59,458 nt of DNA from Burkholderiales bacterium (GTDB lineage Bacteria; Pseudomonadota; Gammaproteobacteria; Burkholderiales; Casimicrobiaceae): NCBI GenBank assembly GCA_016790165.1, contig JAEUPL010000029.1, forward strand, positions 1 through 59,458. The letters are read 5' to 3'. The notes under the pieces were generated by a model that was not told the origin of the DNA, did not search any database, and saw nothing but the letters and a program-made list of their open reading frames with translations. The translations under genes and the position numbers were made by a program. Shown here piece by piece: positions 20,337-29,180 of this stretch (within the stretch, counting starts at the first letter, position 1; every line of letters begins with the position of its first letter).

Positions 20337-21191
20337 ATGGCGGTCGATCAACATTACGAAAATTTTCCAGTCGCCTCACTGCTGGTCCCTCCGACCATTC
20401 GCCCCTACGTCGTCGCGATCTATCGGTTCGCCCGTCACGCCGACGATGTTGCGGATGAGGGCGATGCAGACGCGGCGTCTCGCAGCACCGCGCTTGATCA
20501 GCTCGGCGCCGACGTGCAACGGTTGTTCGACGGTGAGACTCCAAACGCACCAACCGTCCAGGGGCTGAAGCAACTCCGCGATGCCGATTTTTATTTGCTC
20601 GGCGCGCAACCTTTCCTCGATCTGCTTTCAGCATTTCGCCAAGACGTACATCAAGGCCGCTACGCGACGGCCGACGACTTGCTTGACTACTGTCGACGTT
20701 CGGCGAACCCGGTGGGACGACTGATGCTGGCGCTCGTAGGCGTGACAGACTCGAGTGCACTCGTCGCCAGCGACCGCATCTGTACGGCGCTGCAGCTCAT
20801 CAACTTCTGGCAGGACGCCGCCGTCGACGCCGCTCGCGGTCGCATCTACGTGCCGCTGGATGCCTTCGCCCACTACAACGTCACACCGTCAACGTTTCCG
20901 CAGGCTGTCATTCATCGCGAATTGATGAAGGCGCAGTGCGATTGGGCGCAGCAGCTCATGTTGCGCGGCGCGGAGTTGCTGCCGTGGCTCGCCGGCCGAT
21001 TTCGCCTTGAAATCGCACTGACGATTGCAGGGGGTCTACGCATCATTGAGAAAATCGCAGCGAACGACTACGACGTTCGATTGCGCCCCACGCTTCGCTG
21101 GTACGATTCGCCACGGCTCCTATGGCTCGCCGCCCGTGAAGGCTGGCGCCACCGCCGCCGCACTGCTCACTCCCGGACTTCAGCGCCATGA
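20337..21191 (+). CDS. hpnC: Hydroxysqualene synthase HpnC
   Basis: This 284-residue protein belongs to the squalene/phytoene synthase family. The two Asp-rich motifs are RHADDVADEGD near residue 33 and the second one in LINFWQDAAVDAARGRIYVP. In the HpnCDE route, HpnC converts presqualene diphosphate to hydroxysqualene. It is the first gene of the operon and its stop overlaps the hpnD start (ATGA at 21188). Confidence 0.92.
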   Translation: MAVDQHYENFPVASLLVPPTIRPYVVAIYRFARHADDVADEGDADAASRSTALDQLGADVQRLFDGETPNAPTVQGLKQLRDADFYLLGAQPFLDLLSAFRQDVHQGRYATADDLLDYCRRSANPVGRLMLALVGVTDSSALVASDRICTALQLINFWQDAAVDAARGRIYVPLDAFAHYNVTPSTFPQAVIHRELMKAQCDWAQQLMLRGAELLPWLAGRFRLEIALTIAGGLRIIEKIAANDYDVRLRPTLRWYDSPRLLWLAAREGWRHRRRTAHSRTSAP

Positions 21192-22030
21192 CTCCCGATC
21201 AGTACTGCGAAAACAAGGCGGCGCAATCCGGCTCCAGCTTCTACTACGCGTTCCGCTTTCTAACGCCAGATCGGCGCCGCGCCATCACTGCGTTCTATGC
21301 CTTCTGTCGTGAAGTCGACGATGTCGTCGACGACGTTGTCGATCCCGTGGTCGCACGCCAGAAGCTCGATTTCTGGCGCCGTGAAGTCGATGCGCTGTTT
21401 CGCGGTGAACCCACGCACCCTGTCACGCGTGCGCTGGCACCGCACGTTGAGCCCCTGGGCCTTCCTCGCGACGCGTTTCACGTCGTCATTGCTGGCATGC
21501 AGCAGGACCTCGACAAGACGCGGTATTTGGACTTTACCGATCTGGCCAGCTACTGTTACCAAGCCGCCGGCGTGGTTGGCGAAGTGAGCGCGCGCATCTT
21601 TGGCATGTGTTCAATGGACAACCCCGCAACCCTGGCCTATGCCCGCGGGCTCGGCGAGGCGCTGCAACTGATCAACATTATCCGGGATGTCGGCGAAGAC
21701 GCGCGGCGCGGTCGCATCTATCTACCGCAGGATGAGTTGATCCGTTTTGGCGTCAGCGCGGGATTGCTCTTGCGCGGACAATCGCAAGGCGATTTTCAGG
21801 GGCTGATGCAATGGCAATACGAGCGCGCGGTGGCAACCTACAACGCAGCGCTTGCCGTGTTACCTGAGGCAGATCGCAAGGCGCAGCGCGCTGGACTCGC
21901 CATGGGTGCCATCTATCGCGCCCTGCTTGAGGAGATCCGGCGTGACGGCTTTCGCGTGCTGGAGCACCGCATTGCGCTAACGCCGATCCGCAAACTGTGG
22001 ATCGCATGGAAAGCGTTTACCTTCGCATGA
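21188..22030 (+). CDS. hpnD: Presqualene diphosphate synthase HpnD
   Basis: This 280-residue protein is the second squalene/phytoene synthase-family enzyme of the operon. It has Asp-rich motifs REVDDVVDDVVD near residue 41 and INIIRDVGEDARRGRIYLP near residue 160. It condenses two farnesyl diphosphates to presqualene diphosphate. ATGA overlaps at both ends (with hpnC at 21188 and hpnE at 22027) indicate translational coupling. Confidence 0.94.
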   Translation: MTPDQYCENKAAQSGSSFYYAFRFLTPDRRRAITAFYAFCREVDDVVDDVVDPVVARQKLDFWRREVDALFRGEPTHPVTRALAPHVEPLGLPRDAFHVVIAGMQQDLDKTRYLDFTDLASYCYQAAGVVGEVSARIFGMCSMDNPATLAYARGLGEALQLINIIRDVGEDARRGRIYLPQDELIRFGVSAGLLLRGQSQGDFQGLMQWQYERAVATYNAALAVLPEADRKAQRAGLAMGAIYRALLEEIRRDGFRVLEHRIALTPIRKLWIAWKAFTFA

Positions 22031-23412
22031 CGCCGTCGCCACGCATTGCCGTGGTCGGTGGCGGCTGGGCGGGTGCTGCCGCCGCACTGACGCTCGCGCG
22101 CGCCGGGCGGGCCGTGCACGTATTCGAAGCAAACCGGGTTCCGGGCGGGCGGGCGCGCGCGGTCAGCCACGGCGGGCGGACATTCGACAACGGCCAACAC
22201 TTGCTGCTCGGCGCCTACAGCCGCTCACTTGACTTGATCGCCAGCGTGCAACCGGTAGCGCAGGCCGTGACGCGGCTACCGCTATCCCTGCACACCGCTG
22301 GCACCGGCGCGCGGCGTCTTGCGCTCGCCGCGCCCGCACTGCCCGCCCCCTGGCACCTGCTGGCAGCATTCCTGTCAGCGCGCGGCCTGACCATCGCCGA
22401 CCGTCTTGCCACGCTGCGCTGGGCGGACCAAGCGCTTCGGTCGCGGCACTCCGTAGCAGATGACTTGACCGTTGCCGACTTGCTCGCGGCGCAACCCGCC
22501 GCGCCTCGCGAAATGCTATGGGAGCCGCTGTGCATCGCAGCGCTGAATACGCCCGCTGAGTGCGCCTCGGCGTCGGTATTTGTCGAGATTCTTCGGCGAT
22601 CGTTCCTCGGCGACCGCGCCGATTGCGATCTGATCATCCCACGCGTCGACTTGTCGCAGTTGTTTCCCGCGCCCGCGCTGGCGGAAGTGGCAGCGCGCCG
22701 CGGGCGCGTAACACTAGGCAGCGTAGTGCGGGGCCTGCGAGCGGAACGTTCGCCGACGGGCCAAGTGCGGTACGCACTTGATGCCGGTGAAAACACAGCT
22801 TCGTTTGACCATGTAGTCATCGCCACTGGGCCGCAGCATGTCGCGCGACTGCTCGAACCGCTCGCTGCTGAATCCAGCGAGAGCAACGAGCCCGGCACAG
22901 CACTCGGCGCCGCCTGTCGGCAAATCGTGACGGCATTGCAGCGTCTGGCGTACGAAGCGATCACCACCATTCACTTCGAGTTTCTACATCGCGGCGCGCC
23001 ACACGGGTCCTCCGCGATGGCCTTGGATAACGCCCCGATGCTGATGCTCGACGGACACCCGGGGCAGTGGTTGTTCTGGCATCGCCTGGCCAACGGGCAC
23101 TGGGGTGGGAGCGTGGTCATCAGCGCGCATCGCCGCGATGACGAGGCGTCCGCACTTGTAGACGTCGCGCTGCAACAGTTGCGGCGTGTTTGGGACGTTC
23201 CTGCGCCAGTCTGGCAAACCGCCGTCACCGAGAAGCGCGCCACCTACGCCTGCACGCCTGCACAGGTCCGCGTTCTTAAGCAGCTACCGGCAAGGATCGG
23301 TCGACTGCACTTCGCCGGCGACTGGACCTACCCGCTACTGCCCGCAACGCTCGAAGCCGCAGTGTTGTCGGGCGAGCGCGCGGCGCACGCTATCCTCAAT
23401 GAGCAGCAATGA
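22027..23412 (+). CDS. hpnE: Squalene-forming FAD-dependent desaturase/reductase HpnE
   Basis: The 461-residue flavoprotein opens with a dinucleotide-binding fold IAVVGGGWAGAAAALTLA and an acidic strand end VFEA followed by NRVPGGRARAV, typical of phytoene desaturase-like enzymes. HpnE reduces hydroxysqualene to squalene. The ATG at 22027 overlaps the hpnD stop; an upstream in-frame ATG at 21997 would lie inside hpnD. No squalene-hopene cyclase is present here, so the end product (squalene or hopanoids) cannot be decided from this window. Confidence 0.93.
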   Translation: MTPSPRIAVVGGGWAGAAAALTLARAGRAVHVFEANRVPGGRARAVSHGGRTFDNGQHLLLGAYSRSLDLIASVQPVAQAVTRLPLSLHTAGTGARRLALAAPALPAPWHLLAAFLSARGLTIADRLATLRWADQALRSRHSVADDLTVADLLAAQPAAPREMLWEPLCIAALNTPAECASASVFVEILRRSFLGDRADCDLIIPRVDLSQLFPAPALAEVAARRGRVTLGSVVRGLRAERSPTGQVRYALDAGENTASFDHVVIATGPQHVARLLEPLAAESSESNEPGTALGAACRQIVTALQRLAYEAITTIHFEFLHRGAPHGSSAMALDNAPMLMLDGHPGQWLFWHRLANGHWGGSVVISAHRRDDEASALVDVALQQLRRVWDVPAPVWQTAVTEKRATYACTPAQVRVLKQLPARIGRLHFAGDWTYPLLPATLEAAVLSGERAAHAILNEQQ

Positions 23413-23855
23413 TCATGCGTGATTGCAAGCATGTGTTCACCTACGGTTCGCTAATGTTCCCAGTCGTCTGGCGTGGTGTGGTTCGCGGCGACTACCACTC
23501 CGCAACTGCAGTTCTAAGCGGACTCCGGCGGCTCTGCGTGCGTGGCGAGGAGCACCCGGCGCTGGTCGTGGCGCCGCAGGCGTCCGCACTGGCTGGCGTG
23601 GTGTATTTCGATGTCGAACCCGACGATCTCGCACGGCTGGATTACTTTGAAGGTCGCGAATACGCTCGGGTCAGCCTGAGCGTCCAGGCCAAGGCACATG
23701 AAGCCGGACGGCCAGACTTCATCACCGCCGACGCGTATCTCGCACTCAACATCGACGACTTGCTGACGTGCGATTGGGACGTTGCCGCCTTCGAACGCGA
23801 TGGCCTACCGCGTTTTCTCGCCCGCTACGCCGTCGATAACGCGCCGCGCGACTGA
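23409..23855 (+). CDS. Gamma-glutamylcyclotransferase (AIG2-like) family protein
   Basis: The 148-residue protein has the family's substrate-binding loop YGSLMFP near residue 13 and a candidate catalytic glutamate in DYFEGREYARVSL. These small beta-barrel enzymes cyclise gamma-glutamyl amines or peptides to 5-oxoproline; the substrate here is unknown. The ATG at 23409 overlaps the hpnE stop (ATGA), so it is translated as the fourth gene of the squalene operon. An ATG two codons later is an alternative start. Confidence 0.85.
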   Translation: MIMRDCKHVFTYGSLMFPVVWRGVVRGDYHSATAVLSGLRRLCVRGEEHPALVVAPQASALAGVVYFDVEPDDLARLDYFEGREYARVSLSVQAKAHEAGRPDFITADAYLALNIDDLLTCDWDVAAFERDGLPRFLARYAVDNAPRD

Positions 23856-23906
23856 CGCCGCACCCGTTGATCTCTGCTAACGCGAGCGGCGGCGCCGTCG
23901 CCGCTG

Positions 23907-24410
23907 CTATTCAAATGGCACGATGACCGCCACGCGGCGATTTCGTGCGCGTCCCTCGGGCGTATCGTTCCCGGCAATGGGCCGGTCGAAGCCAAAACCA
24001 CGGCGTTCCAGATTCTCGTTGGCGAAACCGTTCGCAGCCATCGCCACCGCGACCGCCTCTGCGCGCTTCGCCGAAAGCGAGCGATTCATGTCAGCCGAGC
24101 CGACGTTGTCGGTATGACCAAACAAACGCAGCTTGTTGATGTCGAGCGTCTTGAGATCAACGGCGAGCTTGGCCAGCATCACTTTCGCGCCATCACTCAG
24201 CACATCGCTACCGGTGTCGAACAAGAGCGGTCCGGGCAAATTCAGCACATAGCCTTCGTCCGTCTTCTCGAAGCCGAGTGCGGACAAGGCTTCGACGCGA
24301 GTCGGCTTGCCCGGCGCGGGTGGCGGCGGCGTCGCGCAACCGGCAATCAGACTTCCGAGCCACGCGAGGAGCAAGAGTGTGAGCAGTGATCGGGGCGATG
24401 ACAATTTCAT
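23907..24410 (-). CDS. yfiB: OmpA-family outer-membrane lipoprotein, YfiB-like
   Basis: The 167-residue protein has a lipoprotein signal peptide with lipobox LIAGC (Cys25) and a C-terminal OmpA-like peptidoglycan-binding domain (RLFGHTDNVGSADMN, then LSAKRAEAVAVAM and GRARNRRV). Its length matches Pseudomonas YfiB (about 168). Its start overlaps the stop of the upstream diguanylate cyclase gene (TAATG, shared base 24410). In the known YfiBNR system, YfiB sequesters the periplasmic repressor YfiR under envelope stress and so releases the cyclase. The family assignment is clear; the system assignment rests on the three-gene context. Confidence 0.88.
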   Translation of the reverse strand: MKLSSPRSLLTLLLLAWLGSLIAGCATPPPPAPGKPTRVEALSALGFEKTDEGYVLNLPGPLLFDTGSDVLSDGAKVMLAKLAVDLKTLDINKLRLFGHTDNVGSADMNRSLSAKRAEAVAVAMAANGFANENLERRGFGFDRPIAGNDTPEGRARNRRVAVIVPFE

Positions 24411-25789
24411 TAATGGCTTCTTCCTGATTGAGTTTTTCGGCCAGACGCCGGCAGGTTGATAACGTTGGACGCCGCGCGCGAAGCCGGAGTCAGTGCAGCA
24501 ACCGGTGCGCCAACCACGCGAATTGGCTCGTCGACAGGCAACGCCTTGGCACGATACATCGCGACGTCGGCGGCGTGCACCAGGGCCGGAACGTCCTCGC
24601 CATGATCAGGGAACACGGCAACACCGATGCTCGCGCGCACGGGATGCTGCCAGTGGTCTTCTGGCAGTGCAATGCCGAGCCACACCGTGAGTCGTTCCGC
24701 CAGTTTCACAGCATCGCCTGGGCTCGCGATGTTGGAGGTCACGACCACAAACTCGTCACCCGCGAGTCGGGCAAGAAAGTCGCCTCCTCGCAACGCGCGG
24801 CGCGTCCGGGATGCCACCGCCCGCAACGCGGCATCGCCCTTGGCGTGCCCAAACTGGTCGTTAATGTGTTTCAGTCGGTCAACATCAATGAACAGAACGG
24901 CCAACGAAATCCCGGACGCATTCGCACGATCAATCGCCGACTGCAGGGTGGACTCGAACATCATCCGATTGGGCAATCCGGTCAGGGGGTCGGAAAACGC
25001 GACGGACTCAAGGTGCGCGTTCGATGCCTTGAGCTCATATTGACGCCGTTTCAGTTCACGATTCTGCTCCGCGATCTGCATGACCAGCCGCTCAAAGCTC
25101 GACGTCAGCTGATTGACCTCAACCGCACCACCGCGCGGCGCGGGCGCAGCCACGTTGACGTTGCGCGAGGCACTCACCGCCTCTGCCCATTCTGTCAATT
25201 CGTGCAGGGGGCGCACCATCGTCGCGGTGAGCCGACGGGCCAGCAAGACGCCCAGCGCCAATGTAAACGCCAGCACGATGGCAAGCGCCAGCAACGCAGT
25301 TGAAACCGTATTGCGCAGCGCCTCCTGATTGGGTGCCACCACCAGCGTCCCGAGCACCGTCCCATCAAGCCCATTTTCGTCACGAAGCACGTGCTTCACC
25401 GGACGCGGTTGTAGCCACCCGTCGGGACTAAGACGAAGATCAGACAACTGCGACGGAAAATCGGCCTCGCGCGGCGCGACGAGTTGCGCGACCAGCTTGC
25501 CTGTTCGATCGTATGCCGCCGCAGAATCGTGGGTAGCCCCGGTATCAAATACCCGCAATGTGTCGTTGATCACCTCATAGCCACCGAAGCGCATCGCGGC
25601 AGCCATCGTGCTGGACGCGACGTTTGCCTGCGTTAGCGCAGACGCGCGGCTGTGTTCAATCTGCGCGCGCAAAAACAGGGCCGCAATCGATAGCGTGGCG
25701 ATCAACAACATCGCAGCCAGTGACACGACCGCCACGGCGGCAGTGCGCCGAGCGAATGAATACGAAGCGCCGAACGCGGTGCCGCTCAT
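24410..25789 (-). CDS. yfiN: Membrane diguanylate cyclase, YfiN/DgcN-like
   Basis: This 459-residue protein has a transmembrane helix (about 14-38), a small periplasmic domain (about 40-165) of the kind seen in YfiN, a second helix (about 170-192), a HAMP-like linker, a coiled coil, and a GGDEF domain (about 285-440). The signature is AGDEF (RLAGDEFVVV), and an RxxD inhibitory site (RGGD) lies five residues before it. It should make cyclic di-GMP and be feedback-inhibited. The start at 25789 overlaps the stop of the upstream yfiR-like gene (ATGA). The order repressor-cyclase-lipoprotein matches the tripartite YfiRNB switch. Confidence 0.9.
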   Translation of the reverse strand: MSGTAFGASYSFARRTAAVAVVSLAAMLLIATLSIAALFLRAQIEHSRASALTQANVASSTMAAAMRFGGYEVINDTLRVFDTGATHDSAAAYDRTGKLVAQLVAPREADFPSQLSDLRLSPDGWLQPRPVKHVLRDENGLDGTVLGTLVVAPNQEALRNTVSTALLALAIVLAFTLALGVLLARRLTATMVRPLHELTEWAEAVSASRNVNVAAPAPRGGAVEVNQLTSSFERLVMQIAEQNRELKRRQYELKASNAHLESVAFSDPLTGLPNRMMFESTLQSAIDRANASGISLAVLFIDVDRLKHINDQFGHAKGDAALRAVASRTRRALRGGDFLARLAGDEFVVVTSNIASPGDAVKLAERLTVWLGIALPEDHWQHPVRASIGVAVFPDHGEDVPALVHAADVAMYRAKALPVDEPIRVVGAPVAALTPASRAASNVINLPASGRKTQSGRSH

Positions 25790-26403
25790 CGCGACTCTCC
25801 CGGCGCAGTAGTGGCGGTCGGCGGGCGAGGACGCTGGCTCAGGCGCAGCGCAGCGGCAGCGATGGTGAGTCGCGAACGCTGCAGCGCCTCGAGACTCACC
25901 TCGAAACGCCAATCACCGCCAACACGATAGGCTCCAATGATGCCTCCATCGGCCGTGAAATCCGCATAGTTGCTCAAGGTCAGTACGGGCTGATCCGCTA
26001 CAGCGGCCAGCCACTCTCTTGGGGCGGGTCGTACGTCAGCATTCAGCCAGAGCAATGAGCAGCCTGCTACCTGGGACGGCGCGGTAACGTGACGCCAGAC
26101 CACGGGTTGTGACTTGAGCGTGTACGACTGCTCCACTGCGATCGAATTTGTCTGCAAAGCCCCGCCGTGCGCGTAACACGCGGTGACCTCCTTACGCGAT
26201 GCAGAGGCCGGCCACGTGGTGTAACGGGCAATATTGACAACAAAATCCGACAGATCGCCGCCCCCCGGAGTCGCAGCGCTGCACGACAGGGACGCGCCGA
26301 TCAGTCCGAAAACACCACAAATCTGGTTGACACCCCGCCGACACAACAGCGACAAAGGCGACCCACGGGTCGCCTTTGTTCCTGTGCCGCGCGGGGCGTT
26401 CAC
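25786..26403 (-). CDS. yfiR: Periplasmic repressor, YfiR family (DUF4154)
   Basis: The mature part fits YfiR: FVVNIARYTTWP near the N-terminus, a central CSLLWLNADVRP strand, and VLTLSNYADFTADGGIIG followed by RFEVSLEALQRSRLTIAAAALRLS. YfiR binds the periplasmic domain of the cyclase and keeps it off. The start is uncertain. A GTG at 26403 sits just after the ftsH stop and gives 205 residues with a long N-region before the signal peptide. TTG codons at 26355 or 26346 give 186-189 residues with a cleaner signal peptide (LCRRGVNQICGVFGLIGA). None has a good ribosome-binding site. A terminator-like hairpin lies inside the longer version. Confidence 0.8.
   Translation of the reverse strand: MNAPRGTGTKATRGSPLSLLCRRGVNQICGVFGLIGASLSCSAATPGGGDLSDFVVNIARYTTWPASASRKEVTACYAHGGALQTNSIAVEQSYTLKSQPVVWRHVTAPSQVAGCSLLWLNADVRPAPREWLAAVADQPVLTLSNYADFTADGGIIGAYRVGGDWRFEVSLEALQRSRLTIAAAALRLSQRPRPPTATTAPGESR
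26341..26377 (-). terminator. Hairpin after ftsH
   Basis: AAAGGCGACCC (26354-26364) and GGGTCGCCTTT (26367-26377) are a perfect 11-bp inverted repeat separated by two bases. On the minus strand it comes 28 bp after the ftsH stop and is followed by a weak T-rich run. It lies over the possible start codons of the yfiR-like gene, so it may separate that operon from ftsH or control read-through into it. Confidence 0.65.
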
Positions 26404-26404
26404 C

Positions 26405-28339
26405 TCACGGAGCGTCAGCCGCCGCCTTTGATGGGGTCGTCGCGGCGACCGACTCCGGCTTGTCGGCCGTCGCACTGTCGGGAACGACCGCAGGGCCAGT
26501 GGGCGTGTCGCCTCCGCCACTGCCGGGCGTGTTATAGGTTTTGACTGCGCGCACGGGTCGGCCCGCCATGATGTCGGCGATCTGGTCCGCGTCGATGGTC
26601 TCGTACTCCATCAGTGCCGCCGTCATCGCCTCGACCTTGTCGGCATTGTCCCTCAGGATTTTCGTCGACACCGCGTACTGCTCGTCGATGATGCGGCGGA
26701 TCTCAAGGTCAACCTTTTGCAGCGTCTCTTCCGAAACGTTGCGCGTCTGGGTAACGCTGCGGCCGAGGAACACTTCTCCCTCGTTTTCCGCGTAGACCAT
26801 TGGGCCGAGCAGATCGCTCATGCCGTAGCGCGTGACCATGTCGCGGGCGATCTTGGTCGCACGCTCAAAGTCGTTTGACGCACCCGTCGAGATGTTCTTA
26901 ACAAATAGATCTTCGGCAATGCGGCCACCAAACAGCACCGAAATCTCTGTAAGCATCTGATCCTTGTAGAGCGAAATGCGATCACGCTCCGGCAATTGCC
27001 AAGTCACGCCCAGCGCACGGCCACGCGGGATGATGGTGACCTTGTGGACCGGGTCAGCCTTGGGCAGGCTGGCGGCTACGATGGCGTGGCCCGACTCGTG
27101 ATACGCCGTCGCACGCTTTTCATCCTCGCTGAGCACCATCGACTTGCGCTCGGCGCCCATGTAGATCTTGTCTTTGGCGCGCTCGAAATCTTCCATGTCA
27201 ACGAGACGCTTGTTGGCGCGGGCGGCAAAGAGCGCGGCCTCGTTGACCAGATTCGCGATATCGGCCCCCGAGAAGCCCGGGCAGCCACGCGCAATCACGT
27301 GCGCCTTGACGTCACCCGCAATCGGCACCTTGCGCATGTGAACTTGCAGGATCTGCTCGCGGCCACGAATATCCGGCAGCGGCACCACCACCTGACGGTC
27401 GAAACGGCCCGGACGCATCAGCGCCGGATCTAGAACGTCCGGACGGTTGGTCGCGGCGATGACGATCACGCCCTGTGAGCCTTCGAAGCCGTCCATCTCG
27501 ACCAGCATCTGGTTCAACGTTTGCTCACGCTCGTCATTGCCGCCACCGAGGCCAGCGCCACGCTGGCGACCAACAGCGTCAATTTCATCGATGAAGATGA
27601 TGCAAGGCGCGTTCTTCTTGGCCTGTTCAAACATGTCGCGCACACGAGCGGCACCAACGCCGACAAACATTTCGACGAAATCTGAGCCGGAGATCGAGAA
27701 GAACGGTACCTTCGCCTCGCCGGCGATCGCCTTGGCCAGCAGCGTTTTCCCGGTACCCGGTGAGCCGACCATCAACACACCGCGCGGGATGCGGCCACCC
27801 AGCTTCTGGAACTTGCTCGGGTCTTTCAGGAAGTCGACGATTTCGGTGACTTCTTCTTTCGCTTCGTCACAGCCAGCAACGTCAGCAAACGTGATCGAGT
27901 TGTTGGTCTCGTCAAGCATGCGTGCCCGGCTCTTGCCAAAGCTGAACGCACCGCCTTTGCCACCGCCCTGCATCTGGCGCATCATGAATATCCAGGCACC
28001 AATCAGCAGAAGGATCGGGCCGAAGGAAAACAGAATCGACGACAGCAGGGACTGCTGCTCTTCGGGTTTGCCGGAGAACTTGACGTTGTTCTTCAGCAGG
28101 TCGTTGATCAAATCCTTGTCATAGCCGCCGGGGATGTAGGTTACTTTCTTGCCGTCGGCGGTGCGGTAGTCGACGTTGCGGCCCTCGATGCTGGCCTCAG
28201 ATATCTTGCCGCCACGCAACTCCTCGATGAAGGTCGAATAGGGCACGGCGTCGCTCTTGCGGCTCGATTTGTCGAACTGCTGCACGACGGTGAGCACCAC
28301 CAGGCCAATAACGACCCAGATGCCAATGTTTTTGAGCAT
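26405..28339 (-). CDS. ftsH: ATP-dependent zinc metalloprotease FtsH
   Basis: This 644-residue membrane protease has an N-terminal transmembrane helix (about 4-22), a periplasmic domain, a second helix (about 98-120), and an AAA+ domain with Walker [26 protein letters not shown] and second region of homology [19 protein letters not shown]. The protease domain has HESGH as zinc motif. It degrades membrane proteins and short-lived regulators. The Walker A has Ser where most FtsH have Pro (GPPGTGKT). The ATG at 28339 (MLKNIGIW) fits the family better than an upstream start at 28366. A candidate promoter lies at 28413-28440. Confidence 0.97.
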   Translation of the reverse strand: MLKNIGIWVVIGLVVLTVVQQFDKSSRKSDAVPYSTFIEELRGGKISEASIEGRNVDYRTADGKKVTYIPGGYDKDLINDLLKNNVKFSGKPEEQQSLLSSILFSFGPILLLIGAWIFMMRQMQGGGKGGAFSFGKSRARMLDETNNSITFADVAGCDEAKEEVTEIVDFLKDPSKFQKLGGRIPRGVLMVGSPGTGKTLLAKAIAGEAKVPFFSISGSDFVEMFVGVGAARVRDMFEQAKKNAPCIIFIDEIDAVGRQRGAGLGGGNDEREQTLNQMLVEMDGFEGSQGVIVIAATNRPDVLDPALMRPGRFDRQVVVPLPDIRGREQILQVHMRKVPIAGDVKAHVIARGCPGFSGADIANLVNEAALFAARANKRLVDMEDFERAKDKIYMGAERKSMVLSEDEKRATAYHESGHAIVAASLPKADPVHKVTIIPRGRALGVTWQLPERDRISLYKDQMLTEISVLFGGRIAEDLFVKNISTGASNDFERATKIARDMVTRYGMSDLLGPMVYAENEGEVFLGRSVTQTRNVSEETLQKVDLEIRRIIDEQYAVSTKILRDNADKVEAMTAALMEYETIDADQIADIMAGRPVRAVKTYNTPGSGGGDTPTGPAVVPDSATADKPESVAATTPSKAAADAP

Positions 28340-28412
28340 ATTGTTCAAGCGACACACTCCCGCCAACCCCGGCCGCGCAACAGGCGGGCCAATTCGGCTT
28401 GTCCACCTTTGA

Positions 28413-28440
28413 ATTTTAAGTGTGAACGCCCGTTTTCAAG
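28413..28440 (-). promoter_or_regulatory. Candidate promoter of ftsH
   Basis: On the minus strand CTTGAAA (28440-28434) is followed 15 bp later by TAAAAT (28418-28413), about 75 bp before the ftsH start. TTGAAA and TAAAAT are each close to sigma-70 elements. CTTGAAA is also the -35 consensus of heat-shock sigma-32, but no CCCCAT-type -10 follows, so the sigma factor is undecided. Confidence 0.4.
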
Positions 28441-28654
28441 GTCGACCGCACAATTCATGCGAAATCCGCCCTGCCGAGGTCCGCGACGAGTGCTCTCGGG
28501 GATTTGCGAGGACGACCGCGCTGCCGAGGGCTCCGGTGATGTGGTCGTCCGCTCGTTCGCGACAACGTGAGCCGCGCAACGACCACCGGCCACGTAACCG
28601 GTCGCACGGGGTGACGCCGCAAAGACGCCAAGTCCGCCCGTCGACGCGGGTTGT
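28441..28654. other. Non-coding spacer between ftsH and the OsmC-family gene
   Basis: With the promoter region this makes a gap of 315 bp (28340-28654). No convincing gene is seen. A 37-codon minus-strand frame (28345-28458) starts upstream of the presumed ftsH transcription start and resembles nothing known. GGACGACC and GGTCGTCC around 28510-28550 could pair into a stem. Confidence 0.5.
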
Positions 28655-29071
28655 TCAGGCCTCAGACAGGACGATTTCGGTGGTGATCTCCGCAGTTTTT
28701 CCGAGCATCGCTGTTGCGGAGCAATATTTCTCTTTCGACAACCTGACTGCGCGTTCGACGGCAGACGCATCGAGCGACTTGCCAGCGACGTGAAACGTAA
28801 GTTTGATTGCTGTGAAGACTTTGGGGTCCGTGTCGGCACGCGCTGCCTCCGCCTCGACATGCAACCGAGTGAAGTTTTGGCGGGACTTTCTTAGCATCAA
28901 CACGACGTCAAACGCAGTGCAACTCGCCGCGCCAGCGAGCACTAACTCCATCGGCCGCGCTCCGGTATTTCGGCCACCATATTCAGGCGCCCCATCAATG
29001 ACAATGGCATGTCCGGATCCTGTTTCGGCGACAAATTGAACATTGTCGACCCACTTGACGTTAGCTTTCAT
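28655..29071 (-). CDS. OsmC/Ohr-family protein (YhfA-like)
   Basis: The 138-residue protein has the OsmC layout: N-terminal strands with GGRNTGARPMELVLAGAASCTAFDVV, containing the first redox cysteine, and a second cysteine in KEKYCSATAMLGKTAEI. Members reduce organic or fatty-acid peroxides with paired cysteines. The spacing fits the YhfA subgroup, whose substrate is not established. The ATG at 29071 (MKANVKW) was preferred to one at 29119, which adds 16 unrelated residues. It is divergent from the small-RNA promoter at 29146. Confidence 0.9.
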   Translation of the reverse strand: MKANVKWVDNVQFVAETGSGHAIVIDGAPEYGGRNTGARPMELVLAGAASCTAFDVVLMLRKSRQNFTRLHVEAEAARADTDPKVFTAIKLTFHVAGKSLDASAVERAVRLSKEKYCSATAMLGKTAEITTEIVLSEA

Positions 29072-29145
29072 AAGATGATTCCTTGACGCTCCGTTCGCTA
29101 GAGCAACTTGCCTAGACAATTATCGCCGCGACGCACAAAAGACGC

Positions 29146-29174
29146 TTGACTTGTGCGGTGCAACATGCTGAAAT
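29146..29174 (+). promoter_or_regulatory. Promoter of the twin-hairpin small RNA
   Basis: TTGACT (29146-29151) and TGAAAT (29169-29174) are separated by 17 bp, and a TGC extended -10 element (29166-29168) lies directly before the -10. The expected start, seven bases on, is A29181. That is exactly the first base of the 5' stem of the RNA described next. Confidence 0.65.
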
Positions 29175-29180
29175 TCACCC

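Noticed and set aside
28345-28458. 37-codon minus-strand frame just before ftsH
   Set aside because: It starts upstream of the likely ftsH promoter, has no recognisable similarity, and its ribosome-binding site is poor.
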